Assembly: GCA_947498155.1 (NCBI GenBank)
Contig: CANMJD010000002.1
Span: 186,001 to 250,000 of the forward strand
Direction of reading: 5' to 3'
From: an uncultured Pseudoruegeria sp.
Lineage (GTDB): Bacteria; Pseudomonadota; Alphaproteobacteria; Rhodobacterales; Rhodobacteraceae
Length of the DNA stretch: 64,000 nt
Below the pieces are notes generated by a model that saw only the letters and a list, made by a program, of their open reading frames with translations, was not told where the DNA came from and made no database searches. The translations under genes and the position numbers were made by a program. Shown in pieces: positions 52,491-61,032 of this stretch. The stretch's first letter is position 1, and the number at the start of each line of letters is the position of its first letter.

Positions 52491-52522
52491 AAAAACACCG
52501 GCCCAATTGGGCCGGTGTTTTT
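52491..52522 (+). terminator. Rho-independent terminator of the TAXI-TRAP-UspA operon
   Basis: AAAAACACCGGCCC, loop AATT, GGGCCGGTGTTTTT: a perfect 14-bp stem with T-run, starting 20 bp after the uspA stop. Its symmetry lets it work on either strand. Confidence 0.9.
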
Positions 52523-52560
52523 GTTTCAAAACCGGTTTTTGTCGAAGCGTATTTTTTGGA

Positions 52561-52589
52561 TTGACTTACCTGAGTGTTTTAGTAAGAAT
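52561..52589 (+). promoter_or_regulatory. Promoter/operator candidate upstream of the hemP unit
   Basis: TTGACT (52561-52566), 17-bp spacer, AAGAAT (52584-52589). CTTAC and GTAAG form an inverted repeat over the same stretch, which would let a repressor block it. Regulation by an iron-responsive factor such as Irr or RirA is inference from hemP. Confidence 0.4.
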
Positions 52590-52654
52590 ACTGCTAAGAG
52601 CCAGCCGACATCTGATAGGCAAGCCAGAAACTCCTATCGTTTGAAGAGGCCCAA

Positions 52655-52762
52655 ATGCCGAACATCGTAAAAACTGTTCCTCCCCAGTCTCCGGCCCGCC
52701 CGACGGGTTTCGGGCTGGACCAATTTGACCGGATTTTTGGAAGCAAAGGGGGCACAAAGTGA
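52655..52762 (+). CDS. Small ORF (35 aa) overlapping hemP start
   Basis: ATG 52655 with GAAGAGG upstream at good spacing. Ends in TGA that overlaps the hemP GTG (GTGA), so translation is likely coupled. The peptide begins MPNIVKTVPPQ and contains GFGLDQFDRIFGSKGG. It could be a genuine small protein or a leader peptide controlling hemP translation. No family recognised. Confidence 0.5.
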   Translation: MPNIVKTVPPQSPARPTGFGLDQFDRIFGSKGGTK

Positions 52763-52941
52763 AAATTGACCCCCAGACCCGCTTTGACAACGCAGCCCAT
52801 GTCGCGCAGGCACCAGTTCCTATTCCCGTGCATGATATCTCTGCACTGGTCGGCAACGGCAATCTGGCGCATATCCAGTTGAACCAGCAAACCTATACCC
52901 TGCGCATTACCCGTCAGGGCAAGTTGATCCTGACAAAATAG
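52759..52941 (+). CDS. hemP: Hemin uptake protein HemP, 60 aa
   Basis: The C-terminal half has the HemP signature: 'YTLRITRQGKLILTK', preceded by Leu-rich and acidic residues. Small size is typical. GTG start with AAAGGGGG just upstream and overlap with the preceding small ORF. HemP proteins act in haem-uptake regulation; in several bacteria they activate haem receptor genes. No haem transporter genes are adjacent here. Confidence 0.85.
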   Translation: MKIDPQTRFDNAAHVAQAPVPIPVHDISALVGNGNLAHIQLNQQTYTLRITRQGKLILTK

Positions 52942-52944
52942 CGC

Positions 52945-53412
52945 CTATTTTTCGCTGCGCAGGCTTTTCAAAAGCGCAGAAAGCAGAGGCAGCAACAGAC
53001 TGGAGGTCATGGCTCCAAGGGGATCGCGTCGAATACCGCGCAAGTCCTCGATAATGGCTGTGGCCTCGTCTTTCATTTCATCGATTTCGGATTCCAGATC
53101 GGCGATGGCCATATCGCGTACCTCTGTCACCGCACCGATTTCCGCATCGGCATTTGCCTTTCCAGCCCAGAGCAGCAGCCCACCGGCAAGAATGAAATTC
53201 ACCACTGCCACGATCAAAGCTGCCGTCGGTGCGCCCAGTGAGGTTTGCAGAGCCTGATAGGCCGCGACATTCAGCATCACAAGGCCAAGCACGGCAACAA
53301 GTCCGGCAAAAGCCACCAATGTCAGTTGCTTACGCGCCACCGCCAACCGGCGCTGGGTGATCAGGCTTTCTGTGCGCAGAATGATCGATGCGTTGCGAAC
53401 AATGCGTTTCAT
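52945..53412 (-). CDS. YqjE-like phage-holin-family membrane protein, 155 aa
   Basis: Two membrane helices (about 'LVAFAGLVAVLGLVMLNVAA' and 'AALIVAVVNFILAGGLLLWA') and charged flanks rich in Arg and Glu: the holin-superfamily (YqjE) layout. C-terminal coiled region (DLESEIDEMKDEATAIIEDL). ATG 53412 is preferred over an upstream in-frame start. It follows the DUF883-like gene by 2 bp, the same pairing as E. coli yqjD-yqjE. Not a phage remnant: there are no phage neighbours. Confidence 0.75.
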   Translation of the reverse strand: MKRIVRNASIILRTESLITQRRLAVARKQLTLVAFAGLVAVLGLVMLNVAAYQALQTSLGAPTAALIVAVVNFILAGGLLLWAGKANADAEIGAVTEVRDMAIADLESEIDEMKDEATAIIEDLRGIRRDPLGAMTSSLLLPLLSALLKSLRSEK

Positions 53413-53414
53413 CC

Positions 53415-53672
53415 CTATCGCCCCCGCGCCAAGAGCAGGCCAAGGCAAAAGGCCCCCAGCACCAGCAACACCGGTTTATTGGCACTGATATCCTCGATCT
53501 CATGGGTGAATTCTGTCAGCAGGGATTCCGCATCGGCCATCAGCACCTCTCCAAGCCCTTCGGGTTGGGCGGCCTCTGCGGCGTCTTTCATTTCTGCTGC
53601 TATGGCGCGTGCGTCATCCAGTTCAGCGCGCAGTGCTTTCAGTTCTTCCTCAAGTTCCGCCTTGGTCGCCAT
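53415..53672 (-). CDS. YqjD/ElaB-like (DUF883-type) tail-anchored protein, 85 aa
   Basis: ATG 53672 with AAAGGA six bases upstream. A charged coiled coil (ATKAELEEELKALRAELDDA, AEMKDAAEAAQPEG) leads to a C-terminal membrane helix (NKPVLLVLGAFCLGLLLARGR) with basic end. This is the tail-anchored ElaB/YqjD design; E. coli YqjD is reported to bind ribosomes at the inner membrane in stationary phase. Pairs with the YqjE-like gene. Confidence 0.7.
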   Translation of the reverse strand: MATKAELEEELKALRAELDDARAIAAEMKDAAEAAQPEGLGEVLMADAESLLTEFTHEIEDISANKPVLLVLGAFCLGLLLARGR

Positions 53673-53721
53673 CCGTAATCCTTTCGGTTTCAATGCCAAG
53701 GGTAACGTGATTCTCTGTTTC

Positions 53722-53739
53722 TTGGCAAAGGCTTGCCAA
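53722..53739. repeat. Short perfect inverted repeat between GT2 gene and yqjD-like gene
   Basis: TTGGCAA (53722-53728), AGGC, TTGCCAA (53733-53739). It is followed by AAAAAAG on the plus strand and lacks a clear T-run for either reading direction. Could aid termination of the leftward glycosyltransferase transcript. Confidence 0.35.
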
Positions 53740-53747
53740 AAAAGGGT

Positions 53748-55553
53748 CTAGGGTTTGCGATCGTAGACCAATGCGCCTGTCGGCTCGAACCGGTCGTTCA
53801 GGTAGAATCCGGCCGCCTCGATTGCGTCTTTGACCCTTGGCAGTTGCACCGCATAGCGGCCGACGCAGGCTTCGCTCAGGATCACGCGGCCAACCGCCTT
53901 TAGGTCCTGATTCTGGATGACCTCGGCATTGATGCGATCATCATTAATGCGCAGCACATGGGGTCGGAAATCCTTAAGCAGGGCGGCAAGACCCGAAGCT
54001 TTGCCATCGCGATCCGTCGCAAAGAACAGCGGCCCGTCGGTCAGGCGCAGGTTGGAGGACTGCTCAAGCCCATTCAGGGCAGCAATTTCGTGACCGATTT
54101 TGGTCAGATCATCACGGTCCTCTTGTCCCAGAACAATCGCCTTGGGATAGGTTAGGCAGATGTGGATCGGGATAAAGCCCATGCCGGAGCCGATGTTCAG
54201 AACGCGCTGGGCCGGTTCGATCATTCGAGGGATAAACCGCGCGGATTTGCGGTCAAACTTACCCTCAGCGGCGGCTTCGGCGGCCTCGGGGTTCAGAATG
54301 CGCGGATCAGCGGGCAGCAAAACCGTGTGGTTCTGAACCGTTTCAAAGGCCACATCCATGGTCCGATCTATCGGATAGGCAACGTAATCCGGTTCAATCG
54401 GGCCGCGCTGCTGGGCGGGCGCCTTCTGTTTTTCCTTATGTTTATCTTTACCGTCTTTGGTGGCTTTGGCTTCAACTTCGCTCATCAAAGCGGCGATTTT
54501 GGCGGGGTCACGGGCTTTGGGCGGTTTAGCCGATACCTGCGTGATCGGAATCTTGGAGGCCTCGATCAACCCCGCTTTCATCTCCCGATAAGCGTCGGTG
54601 TCGCGGTACTCTTCCAGCTTTGCCTCGACCCGCTGTAGCGCGGTATAATGCAACTCGCTGAGCACCGGATCTTTCAGCAACTCTTCCATGATGGCGGCGC
54701 GTTTATCGCAATAGCGCAGAACAGCGGTGTCTTTGACCTCATTGCGGTTCTGAAGCGCCCAATAGTCGCTGTTGTATTTGTCTTTCTTGTTGTTGACGTT
54801 GCCACGCAGTTTGCGCACCGCATAGGCATCAACGGATTTAACCGCATAGTGGTTCATCTGCGCCCAGTTATAGCCCACCGTGCGCCGGATCGACCGCCAG
54901 CCGCGGAATTTGAAGTAATCCTCCATCGGCTGACCGGACCCGTTCAGCCATTTCACGGTATCGGGGTAACTGGTCTCTAGATGTTTGGCCTTCATCTTGG
55001 GGCGATGGATGCCAAGCTTCCAATATTCGGCGTCGAATTTGAACAGGGTTTTAACACCCCAGCCTTTGTTCCAATTGGCAGGTGCCGCATAAAGATACTG
55101 TTCGGTGACCGGATCACGGCTCCAGTCGACCACATGACCCGACCCGAAGGTACGCCAAGTGATGACGATGCCGTTGGCGTCACCCGCCGCTGTGATCATG
55201 TCATCCAACGTGCCGTCGCCATAGCTGATCGACAGGAATTCATCGGCATCAAATACCAGTACCCAATCGGCATTCTGCACCACCGGTTCGACCTGCGCGT
55301 ATTTCAACGCCGAAGGTTGCGGCTTGATCCCTTCAGGGATGTCGTTGCGCCGGTGATAACCAAGGCCCAACTCCTCAAGCCGCATCAACATGGTGTCGGT
55401 GCCGTCGGAGCAGTCGTTGGTGTAAACCAGAATATCGGTGAAACCGACCGCCATGTGATGGGCGAACCATTCCAATAGGTAAGGGGCTTCGTCCTTCATC
55501 ATCGACACCGCCAAAACGGTGCCGTGCGGGCTTTTATGCTTCTTCAGATCCAT
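53748..55553 (-). CDS. Glycosyltransferase family 2-like protein fused to FkbM-like methyltransferase, 601 aa
   Basis: N-terminal GT domain (about residues 1-330): 'SMMKDEAPYLLEWFAHHMAV', 'YTNDCSDGTD', and the DxD metal site in 'LVFDADEFLSI'. This matches the Glyco_tranf_2_4 type, which starts with a fixed 'KDExxYLxEWxxxH' pattern. A charged linker (about 340-395) is followed by an FkbM-like Rossmann domain (about 420-600) with 'RVLNIGSGMGFIPIHICLTY'. The product could add and methylate a sugar of a surface glycan. 20 bp downstream of the next glycosyltransferase gene. Confidence 0.8.
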   Translation of the reverse strand: MDLKKHKSPHGTVLAVSMMKDEAPYLLEWFAHHMAVGFTDILVYTNDCSDGTDTMLMRLEELGLGYHRRNDIPEGIKPQPSALKYAQVEPVVQNADWVLVFDADEFLSISYGDGTLDDMITAAGDANGIVITWRTFGSGHVVDWSRDPVTEQYLYAAPANWNKGWGVKTLFKFDAEYWKLGIHRPKMKAKHLETSYPDTVKWLNGSGQPMEDYFKFRGWRSIRRTVGYNWAQMNHYAVKSVDAYAVRKLRGNVNNKKDKYNSDYWALQNRNEVKDTAVLRYCDKRAAIMEELLKDPVLSELHYTALQRVEAKLEEYRDTDAYREMKAGLIEASKIPITQVSAKPPKARDPAKIAALMSEVEAKATKDGKDKHKEKQKAPAQQRGPIEPDYVAYPIDRTMDVAFETVQNHTVLLPADPRILNPEAAEAAAEGKFDRKSARFIPRMIEPAQRVLNIGSGMGFIPIHICLTYPKAIVLGQEDRDDLTKIGHEIAALNGLEQSSNLRLTDGPLFFATDRDGKASGLAALLKDFRPHVLRINDDRINAEVIQNQDLKAVGRVILSEACVGRYAVQLPRVKDAIEAAGFYLNDRFEPTGALVYDRKP

Positions 55554-55573
55554 CGGATCAGCCTCGCAATGCT

Positions 55574-56380
55574 TTAGCGTAGCGCCTTGCTTGGATCGAT
55601 ACCGACCTGCTCACACATCCGCGCGGCATAGCTGCCGGGGAGCGGTACGTGTTTCTCCCACCAGGGTTTTGTGCCATTGGTATAGAGATGCACCGACAGG
55701 GTATCATCGGTGAAATGGCCCTCAACCCGACCATAGGGATCGTAGAAAATATCGTTGAGCTGAAACGGCACCGGATAGAGCACATCGGTGCTCATGGCGC
55801 GTTCGAAATCACCGGTTTGTTTGGCGAAATAGGTAAAAGCCTGTGGACCAAAAGCGGTGCGCTCCGCTTTGTAGATGCGGGCGGCATGGGTCATGCTCTC
55901 GGGCAGACGGTCGTATTTCTTGCGCTGGTTCTTATTCCACCAATGCGGATAATCCGGCAGGTTTTCATAATAATCCAGTAGCTGGTCCATCAGCTCGCAT
56001 TCCTGCGGCAGGCCAACCACACCACAGTTCAGATTGCCCAACATGCCATGGCCGCCAAAGACCCATTCCATATCATCGGGAAAGGGTTTGTGGCAGAAGG
56101 CATCGCAGTCAATCCACAGCGCACCGGTGGCGCGGATCATCTTGTAGCGAAACACATTGGACAGAAACGACGCCGAGGTGCTGTTCACCAGTTCCATATC
56201 GATATCCATGATATCGGTGGCGGGTTTGATCACTACGCCTTCGGGGGCGTTTTGAACGTCATGGGTGCAATAGAGCGTTGTGGGGTGACCCTGAATAACG
56301 TGGGATTTCAGGCAAAGCTGGTTCAAATAATGCAGCTTTTCACCAATCCAAAGGGATGCGACGGGGCGACGTTCTTCCAT
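55574..56380 (-). CDS. DxD-type glycosyltransferase, 268 aa
   Basis: GT-A-like fold suggested by 'SASFLSNVFRYKMIRATGAL' followed by the DxD motif in 'LWIDCDAFCHKPFP', then 'NLNCGVVGLPQ' and 'LYTNGTKPWWEKH'. This matches capsular/LPS-type sugar transferases that contain a 'DXD sugar-binding' region. Transcribed leftward with the fused GT2 gene. Donor and acceptor unknown. Confidence 0.75.
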   Translation of the reverse strand: MEERRPVASLWIGEKLHYLNQLCLKSHVIQGHPTTLYCTHDVQNAPEGVVIKPATDIMDIDMELVNSTSASFLSNVFRYKMIRATGALWIDCDAFCHKPFPDDMEWVFGGHGMLGNLNCGVVGLPQECELMDQLLDYYENLPDYPHWWNKNQRKKYDRLPESMTHAARIYKAERTAFGPQAFTYFAKQTGDFERAMSTDVLYPVPFQLNDIFYDPYGRVEGHFTDDTLSVHLYTNGTKPWWEKHVPLPGSYAARMCEQVGIDPSKALR

Positions 56381-56587
56381 CCTGATACCTCAATAATATA
56401 TGCTTTGAACAAGCGATACCGTTGGCCCTGTGACAAAGCAACGCCAGATTAATAATTAGACAAGAACACAAGGCTTCGCGTCAGCGATGTAACACCTCAA
56501 GGCTAATAATCATGCAGTTCGACGGATCATTTACAAGCGCGCCGGGGTCGCGGTAGGGATAGGCAGTGCCAAACAGGAGCAAGTAAC

Positions 56588-57505
56588 GTGACAGGGACAG
56601 CCCCTAAAACCAGCGTGTTTTTCATGATGGATGGCCGCCGCTATGAGCCGATGGCGATTCTGTTGGCCGCCACTCTGGTGCATCACAACGATGACTCTTT
56701 CCGTTATTTCGCTTATGTCCCCGAAGAGAAGATTTCCAAGGTTGCTGCGCTGACGCGCAAGATCATGGAAACGCTGAACGTTGAAATCAGACCGCTACCC
56801 GGATTGCCGGATGGTGATCCGGAGGTCTGGAAAGAACCCTATCCCCACGGCAACAAAATGCTGGCGGCTCTGGATGATCGGGGCAGTGACATCAGCGTTT
56901 TCATGGATACCGACATGGCCTGTGTCGCGCCGCTGGATTTGCAAGATATTGTGCCAGAGGGGCAGGTCGCGGCGATGGTGTCGGACTATAAAACATGGGG
57001 GGGCGATCGGAAATGGCGCAAGGCTTATGGGCTATTTGACATGGCTGTGCCCGATGAACGCGTTCAGTTCCATCGCGGTCAACGTCTTTGGTCACCACCC
57101 TATTTTAACGCCGGTTTGGTCGGCTTTCGCGATGCACCAAATGCCCAAGGGGACCGCTTTGCCGATATCTGGATCGACACCGCACGGCAGATTGATTTCA
57201 AAACCAAACTGGACGGGTTGCGCCCGTTTCTGGATCAGGTGTCCTTACCTGTTGCGATCCGGCGGGCGGGGCTTGGGTTTAACATGCTGTCGCGGGATTA
57301 TAATCTGACGATCCAGAATGCGGATTATGATCCGGAGGCCACGCCGCGGGTTCTGCATTATCACAAGCCCAAATATCTGCGCGTCTGGCCGCAGGGCGCT
57401 CAAGCCTTTGCCGCCTGCAAATCGGTTGTTGGGGATCGCCGCTATGGCCGCCTGCATGAACGCTTTGGCTGGTTCTTCAAAAACGACCAACCCAAGGCCG
57501 ATTGA
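56588..57505 (+). CDS. Putative glycosyltransferase with DxD motif, 305 aa
   Basis: GTG start with AGGAG eight bases upstream. N-terminal 'SVFFMMDGRRYEPMAILLAA' and the DxD motif in 'SVFMDTDMACVAPL' are GT-A features; 'PPYFNAGLVGFRD' is the following acceptor-side region. No signal peptide or membrane helix. The 207-bp region upstream holds its promoter and that of the leftward glycosyltransferase pair. Confidence 0.72.
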   Translation: MTGTAPKTSVFFMMDGRRYEPMAILLAATLVHHNDDSFRYFAYVPEEKISKVAALTRKIMETLNVEIRPLPGLPDGDPEVWKEPYPHGNKMLAALDDRGSDISVFMDTDMACVAPLDLQDIVPEGQVAAMVSDYKTWGGDRKWRKAYGLFDMAVPDERVQFHRGQRLWSPPYFNAGLVGFRDAPNAQGDRFADIWIDTARQIDFKTKLDGLRPFLDQVSLPVAIRRAGLGFNMLSRDYNLTIQNADYDPEATPRVLHYHKPKYLRVWPQGAQAFAACKSVVGDRRYGRLHERFGWFFKNDQPKAD

Positions 57506-57516
57506 TCAGGGGCCGA

Positions 57517-58065
57517 TCAATCGCACGCCGGATAGCCATAACCCCAACGCCACGGCAATCCGCTGCAGGGGGCGCCGCCTATTCTGACAGCGGAAAACAT
57601 AGCCTCGCCGATGGTCTGATAGGTGGTGCTGACCTGCGCCTCGGTCATGCCGTAAATGTCTGACAGCTCGGCGCTGCGTTGAGAGGCGGTCTCTATTACA
57701 CAGTTTTTTAGGGCTTCGTCAGCTGTGAGGCGGGCATAAAAGCTTTCAACTGCATCGGGGTTTTCGCCACCGGTGTGATAGGCCTGATCGTGGATCACAC
57801 AGCAGTTTTCCCAAGGCGGCAGGTTTTGATGGGCTTCTTCGAAGGCCGGGATTTTATCAGCAACAAAGGACCAGACCTGCGATTGCCACCCGCTGCAGCC
57901 ATCGGTGACAAAAGGGGCAAGTGCGGTGCCGTCTTTTTCGCGCAATGCCTGCAGGCGTTCATGGGCCCGCAGTTCGATGCGTTGATCCAGCCGGGTGGGG
58001 GCCTCATTGCCCTGCGCGGCGCTGGCCATCAAGAGGATGGCAAAAAGGGTCCTAAGGAGAGTCAT
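57517..58065 (-). CDS. Secreted phospholipase-A2-like protein, 182 aa
   Basis: Signal peptide (TLLRTLFAILLMASAAQG). Then 'VTDGCSGWQSQVW' and 'WENCCVIHDQAYHTGG'. The second is the PLA2 active-site pattern Cys-Cys-x2-His-Asp-x4-Tyr/His, and DGCSG resembles its calcium loop. Other Cys (CVIETAS, GGAPCSG, PACD) could form disulfides. PLA2 would release a fatty acid from the sn-2 position of phospholipids. Its start overlaps the end of the glycerophosphodiesterase gene by 14 bp, so the two are co-expressed. Activity is unproven; the family assignment is by motif only. Confidence 0.62.
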   Translation of the reverse strand: MTLLRTLFAILLMASAAQGNEAPTRLDQRIELRAHERLQALREKDGTALAPFVTDGCSGWQSQVWSFVADKIPAFEEAHQNLPPWENCCVIHDQAYHTGGENPDAVESFYARLTADEALKNCVIETASQRSAELSDIYGMTEAQVSTTYQTIGEAMFSAVRIGGAPCSGLPWRWGYGYPACD

Positions 58066-59914
58066 CGCGATAGGCCTTATCGTTTAGGGAAATCCCCAGC
58101 ACATCACTCGCCGCGATCAGCAGCCGTTCGGGGGTCGATAGGGCATTCCGCTCTTTTATTACCTGTAACGCGAGCGCAGGTTCATCGGTGATCAGCCCAT
58201 CGACTCCGCGTGACATCATTTGCGACATCGCCAGCGGATCATTTATCGTCCAGACATAGACCGGTTTCCCCACGTCCGACGCGCGGCGCACCAGCCTGCG
58301 TGTCGCAAGACCCGTGTTTACCGCCAGAAAATCCGCATTCAGCGCCGTCAAATCCCCAACCGCGGTTGCCGCCAGCAGACCGGCAGACGCGCTTGAGTCC
58401 AGCTCTTTGGTTTTCTCAACCAGTGGCAGTTTCAGCGACATATAGGCCACCTGATCCTGCATGCCCTCAGCCGCAACAATATCCAGAACCCGCTGCTCCA
58501 GCATCTCGTTGTGGCCATAGTATTTCAATTCAATCAGGACCTTGGATTTGCCCTTGGCGGCACGCAACACATCGCGCAGCGTCGGGGTGCGTTCTGCGGC
58601 ATAGGCCGGATCATACCAACTGCCGATGTCGATTGTCGCAAGCTCCTCTGCCGTGACCTCCCATACTTTAGTGGGCACGCCGGCAAGTTTCATAAAGTCG
58701 CTGTCATGCACGACGATGATCTCACCTTCGGCAGATTCCTGAACGTCGATTTCAACAAAATCCGTACCGTCTTCGATGGCCTTGTTGATGGAAGCCATGG
58801 TGTTTTCTGGACGTTGCCCTGCCGCCCCTCGGTGGGCAATGACAAGTACTTCATCGTCAAGACGAATACCGTCCAACAGGTTTTTACCCGAAAATCCGCC
58901 CAGAATAATCAAGATACCGGCGATGGGTCCCAAAAGGGCAATGCGCCGGATCAAACCGGGCATCGCATCGCTATGAACCAGATATTCGGCATCAACCTTG
59001 CCCCCTGCGGATTCGAATTCTTCACTGATCAGCACGGCAAAGGCACCGGACGTCAGGGTGGTGACCACCGCGTTCAAAAGCACCCAGATCAACACAACCG
59101 CCGTTAGCAACCCGACAAGCGCGGTCAGGCTTGAGCCGGATGTCGGCACCAACAGTCTGGTCAGAAGACCCATCGTGAGCACCAGCGCAAACCCCGCCGC
59201 GACTGAAAACACCGCCCATGTCGCAAACAAGCGCAGCAGGCGGAACCGATGCCCGCGCATCAAGGCCTCACTTTGGCGAAAGGCGTGACGCGGTGCGACT
59301 CCGGTAAACAACACCAACGGCAGGGTGAACACCCACCCAAGTAGGCGGTGCACCAGAACCACACCCATGGCGATCACGACAATCCCGATCAGAACAACCG
59401 CCCGGGTGAATTCCGGCGGGTGTTCGGTCAGGTAATAGTTGATGTCAAATTCGGTCAGCAGCCATTTGGCGATGATCAAACCGACAATCAGAAACGGCGC
59501 CGCATACAGCAGCACACGCGCCGTAAGTTGGGCGGCGAGAATGAAAACCATCGGAAGGCGCGGTAAAACGCTGGCAAGACCGGTCCGAAAGCTGCCACGT
59601 CCGTCGCGCTTGTCGACCTTGTGGATCGACATCAAAAAAGAGGTGTCCAGCACGCCAACCGTGATCAGCACAGAGGCCGTAACCAAGAGGCAGATCAGGC
59701 CAACAGGTGACAGCAGAAAATAGGCGATGTCCTGATCAGCGAGCGCGGGCGTGCCGGAAAGCCCGATGGCGGTGCGCAAAATAAGGGCCGTCAGCGGAGA
59801 GATGATCGCAACCGCCAGCAAGGCAAGGGCGACATGCGACACAAGCAGTCGCCATTTCAGGCTCCACGCGCGCGCGAACGCGCCGATCACAGGATGGTTG
59901 GTGTCATGTGTCAT
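58052..59914 (-). CDS. Membrane glycerophosphodiester phosphodiesterase, 620 aa
   Basis: ATG 59914 (MTHDTNHPVIG) with AGGGA eight bases upstream; an upstream frame opening lacks support. About eight membrane helices occupy residues 20-320 (GPDP membrane domain). C-terminal GDPD domain has 'VLVIAHRGAAGQRPENTM' with catalytic His-Arg, 'GTDFVEIDVQ' and 'IIVVHDSDFMKL'. Hydrolyses glycerophosphodiesters to glycerol 3-phosphate and alcohol. Overlap with the PLA2-like gene suggests phospholipid breakdown that feeds glpD. Confidence 0.9.
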   Translation of the reverse strand: MTHDTNHPVIGAFARAWSLKWRLLVSHVALALLAVAIISPLTALILRTAIGLSGTPALADQDIAYFLLSPVGLICLLVTASVLITVGVLDTSFLMSIHKVDKRDGRGSFRTGLASVLPRLPMVFILAAQLTARVLLYAAPFLIVGLIIAKWLLTEFDINYYLTEHPPEFTRAVVLIGIVVIAMGVVLVHRLLGWVFTLPLVLFTGVAPRHAFRQSEALMRGHRFRLLRLFATWAVFSVAAGFALVLTMGLLTRLLVPTSGSSLTALVGLLTAVVLIWVLLNAVVTTLTSGAFAVLISEEFESAGGKVDAEYLVHSDAMPGLIRRIALLGPIAGILIILGGFSGKNLLDGIRLDDEVLVIAHRGAAGQRPENTMASINKAIEDGTDFVEIDVQESAEGEIIVVHDSDFMKLAGVPTKVWEVTAEELATIDIGSWYDPAYAAERTPTLRDVLRAAKGKSKVLIELKYYGHNEMLEQRVLDIVAAEGMQDQVAYMSLKLPLVEKTKELDSSASAGLLAATAVGDLTALNADFLAVNTGLATRRLVRRASDVGKPVYVWTINDPLAMSQMMSRGVDGLITDEPALALQVIKERNALSTPERLLIAASDVLGISLNDKAYRDDSP

Positions 59915-59997
59915 GTGTCCGTTCCCTGTCGGCTCTGAATTGGTGGCCAAAGGGTTGCGTAACGGCTCCTGTAAGTAAACAGGCTTTTTAGGCAGTT

Positions 59998-60879
59998 TCA
60001 GGCGCTTTTGACCAAAAAACGCCGCCAATATGCAGTGATTTCAGGATATTGCCAGTCGGTGACATGATGTTTGAAGCGGATCTTGTCACCGGGTTCAAAC
60101 CAGATGATTTTTTCAGGCTTCAGTTCAGCACCGTGGTAGGTGACAATCGCTTGACGCTTCCGGCGGGCTTTGACCCATGGCAGATGGTTGCGGATGCGGG
60201 TCATCCAGTCCAGCGGCGCCATATATTCCTGCGTGAATTTGACGGCCGTATCCATCGGGAAAACCCGCAGATCATGACCGGCGAACCGGCTGATCAGATA
60301 TTCATTTCCGCCGCGATAATCCTTGGGCATTGCCGTGCCATGAGTCGCATGGGCGGTATGGATGGCCGGATATTCGCGGCGTACCCTGTCATACATGAAA
60401 CCCCAGTCCTCGGGGTAAAAGGCCATGATTGCGGTGTTGCCAAGGTAATAGCGCTCTGGCAACAGGCGGCGCACCAGTTTGGAGCAGCGCCAATAGGGGA
60501 TGGCATGGCGTTGCAGAATATAAAAATCGCGCTTTCGTGTCAGGCAATCAGCAACCCGCTGGATGTCGCCAAAGACCGAACTGTCCAGATCAATATAAAG
60601 CGTCGGCAGGCCCTTTTGCAGAACACCGTCTGCAAAGATTCCCATTTTGGGCAAAGAGCCGCCGCGGCTGGTCAGAGTTTCCAGAGGCAGGCCTAGATCG
60701 GGGAAGGGCCTGACGGTGACGCGAGGATCAATGCCTTCGCTATGTTCGGTCAGGCATACAAAACGTACCTCAGCGGCGGTTTGATCCAGAATGGTTTGCA
60801 CCAGCGCATTCACATAGGCCGCGGAATATTTTTTGGTCCCCCATTTCACAAAGACAACTTGGATGCAGTTTCTGGGCAT
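59998..60879 (-). CDS. Putative glycosyltransferase, 293 aa
   Basis: N-terminal 'IQVVFVKWGTKKYSAAYVNA' resembles eukaryote-like GT-A transferases; the metal site is 'TLYIDLDSSVFGD' (DxD). Then 'YYLGNTAIMAFYPEDW' and 'YRGGNEYLISRFAG'. C-terminal region basic and Trp-rich. AGGA eight bases before ATG. It belongs to the glycan cluster 53.7-60.9 kb but is separated from the GDPD gene by 83 bp. Donor unknown. Confidence 0.75.
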   Translation of the reverse strand: MPRNCIQVVFVKWGTKKYSAAYVNALVQTILDQTAAEVRFVCLTEHSEGIDPRVTVRPFPDLGLPLETLTSRGGSLPKMGIFADGVLQKGLPTLYIDLDSSVFGDIQRVADCLTRKRDFYILQRHAIPYWRCSKLVRRLLPERYYLGNTAIMAFYPEDWGFMYDRVRREYPAIHTAHATHGTAMPKDYRGGNEYLISRFAGHDLRVFPMDTAVKFTQEYMAPLDWMTRIRNHLPWVKARRKRQAIVTYHGAELKPEKIIWFEPGDKIRFKHHVTDWQYPEITAYWRRFLVKSA

Positions 60880-60974
60880 GGGGACGGTCCTGTCTTAGGC
60901 CTTGCGGCGTTGGGACAGATTTTACCGGATGATGTAACGGGCGCATGAAGGCGCGGTGACAGTTTGACGGCATT

Positions 60975-61010
60975 AAAAAAGCGCCGGACCTTTCGGGCCG
61001 ACGCTTTTTT
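60975..61010 (-). terminator. Rho-independent terminator after the acyl-CoA synthetase gene
   Basis: AAAAAAGCG (60975-60983) and CGCTTTTTT (61002-61010) form the base of a GC-rich stem with inner CCGG/CCGA pairing. A-tract on one strand and T-tract on the other make it work in both directions. It ends 23 bp from the synthetase stop. Confidence 0.8.
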
Positions 61011-61032
61011 ATTTTTGTTTTAGAGGACGGAC

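Noticed and set aside
52566-52862. Minus-strand 98-codon ORFs over the hemP region
   Set aside because: Opposite to HemP, which is clearly recognisable; no ribosome site.
52945-53412. Holin-family gene as sign of a prophage
   Set aside because: It pairs with a YqjD/ElaB-like gene as in E. coli yqjDE, and no lysis, integrase or structural phage genes are near.
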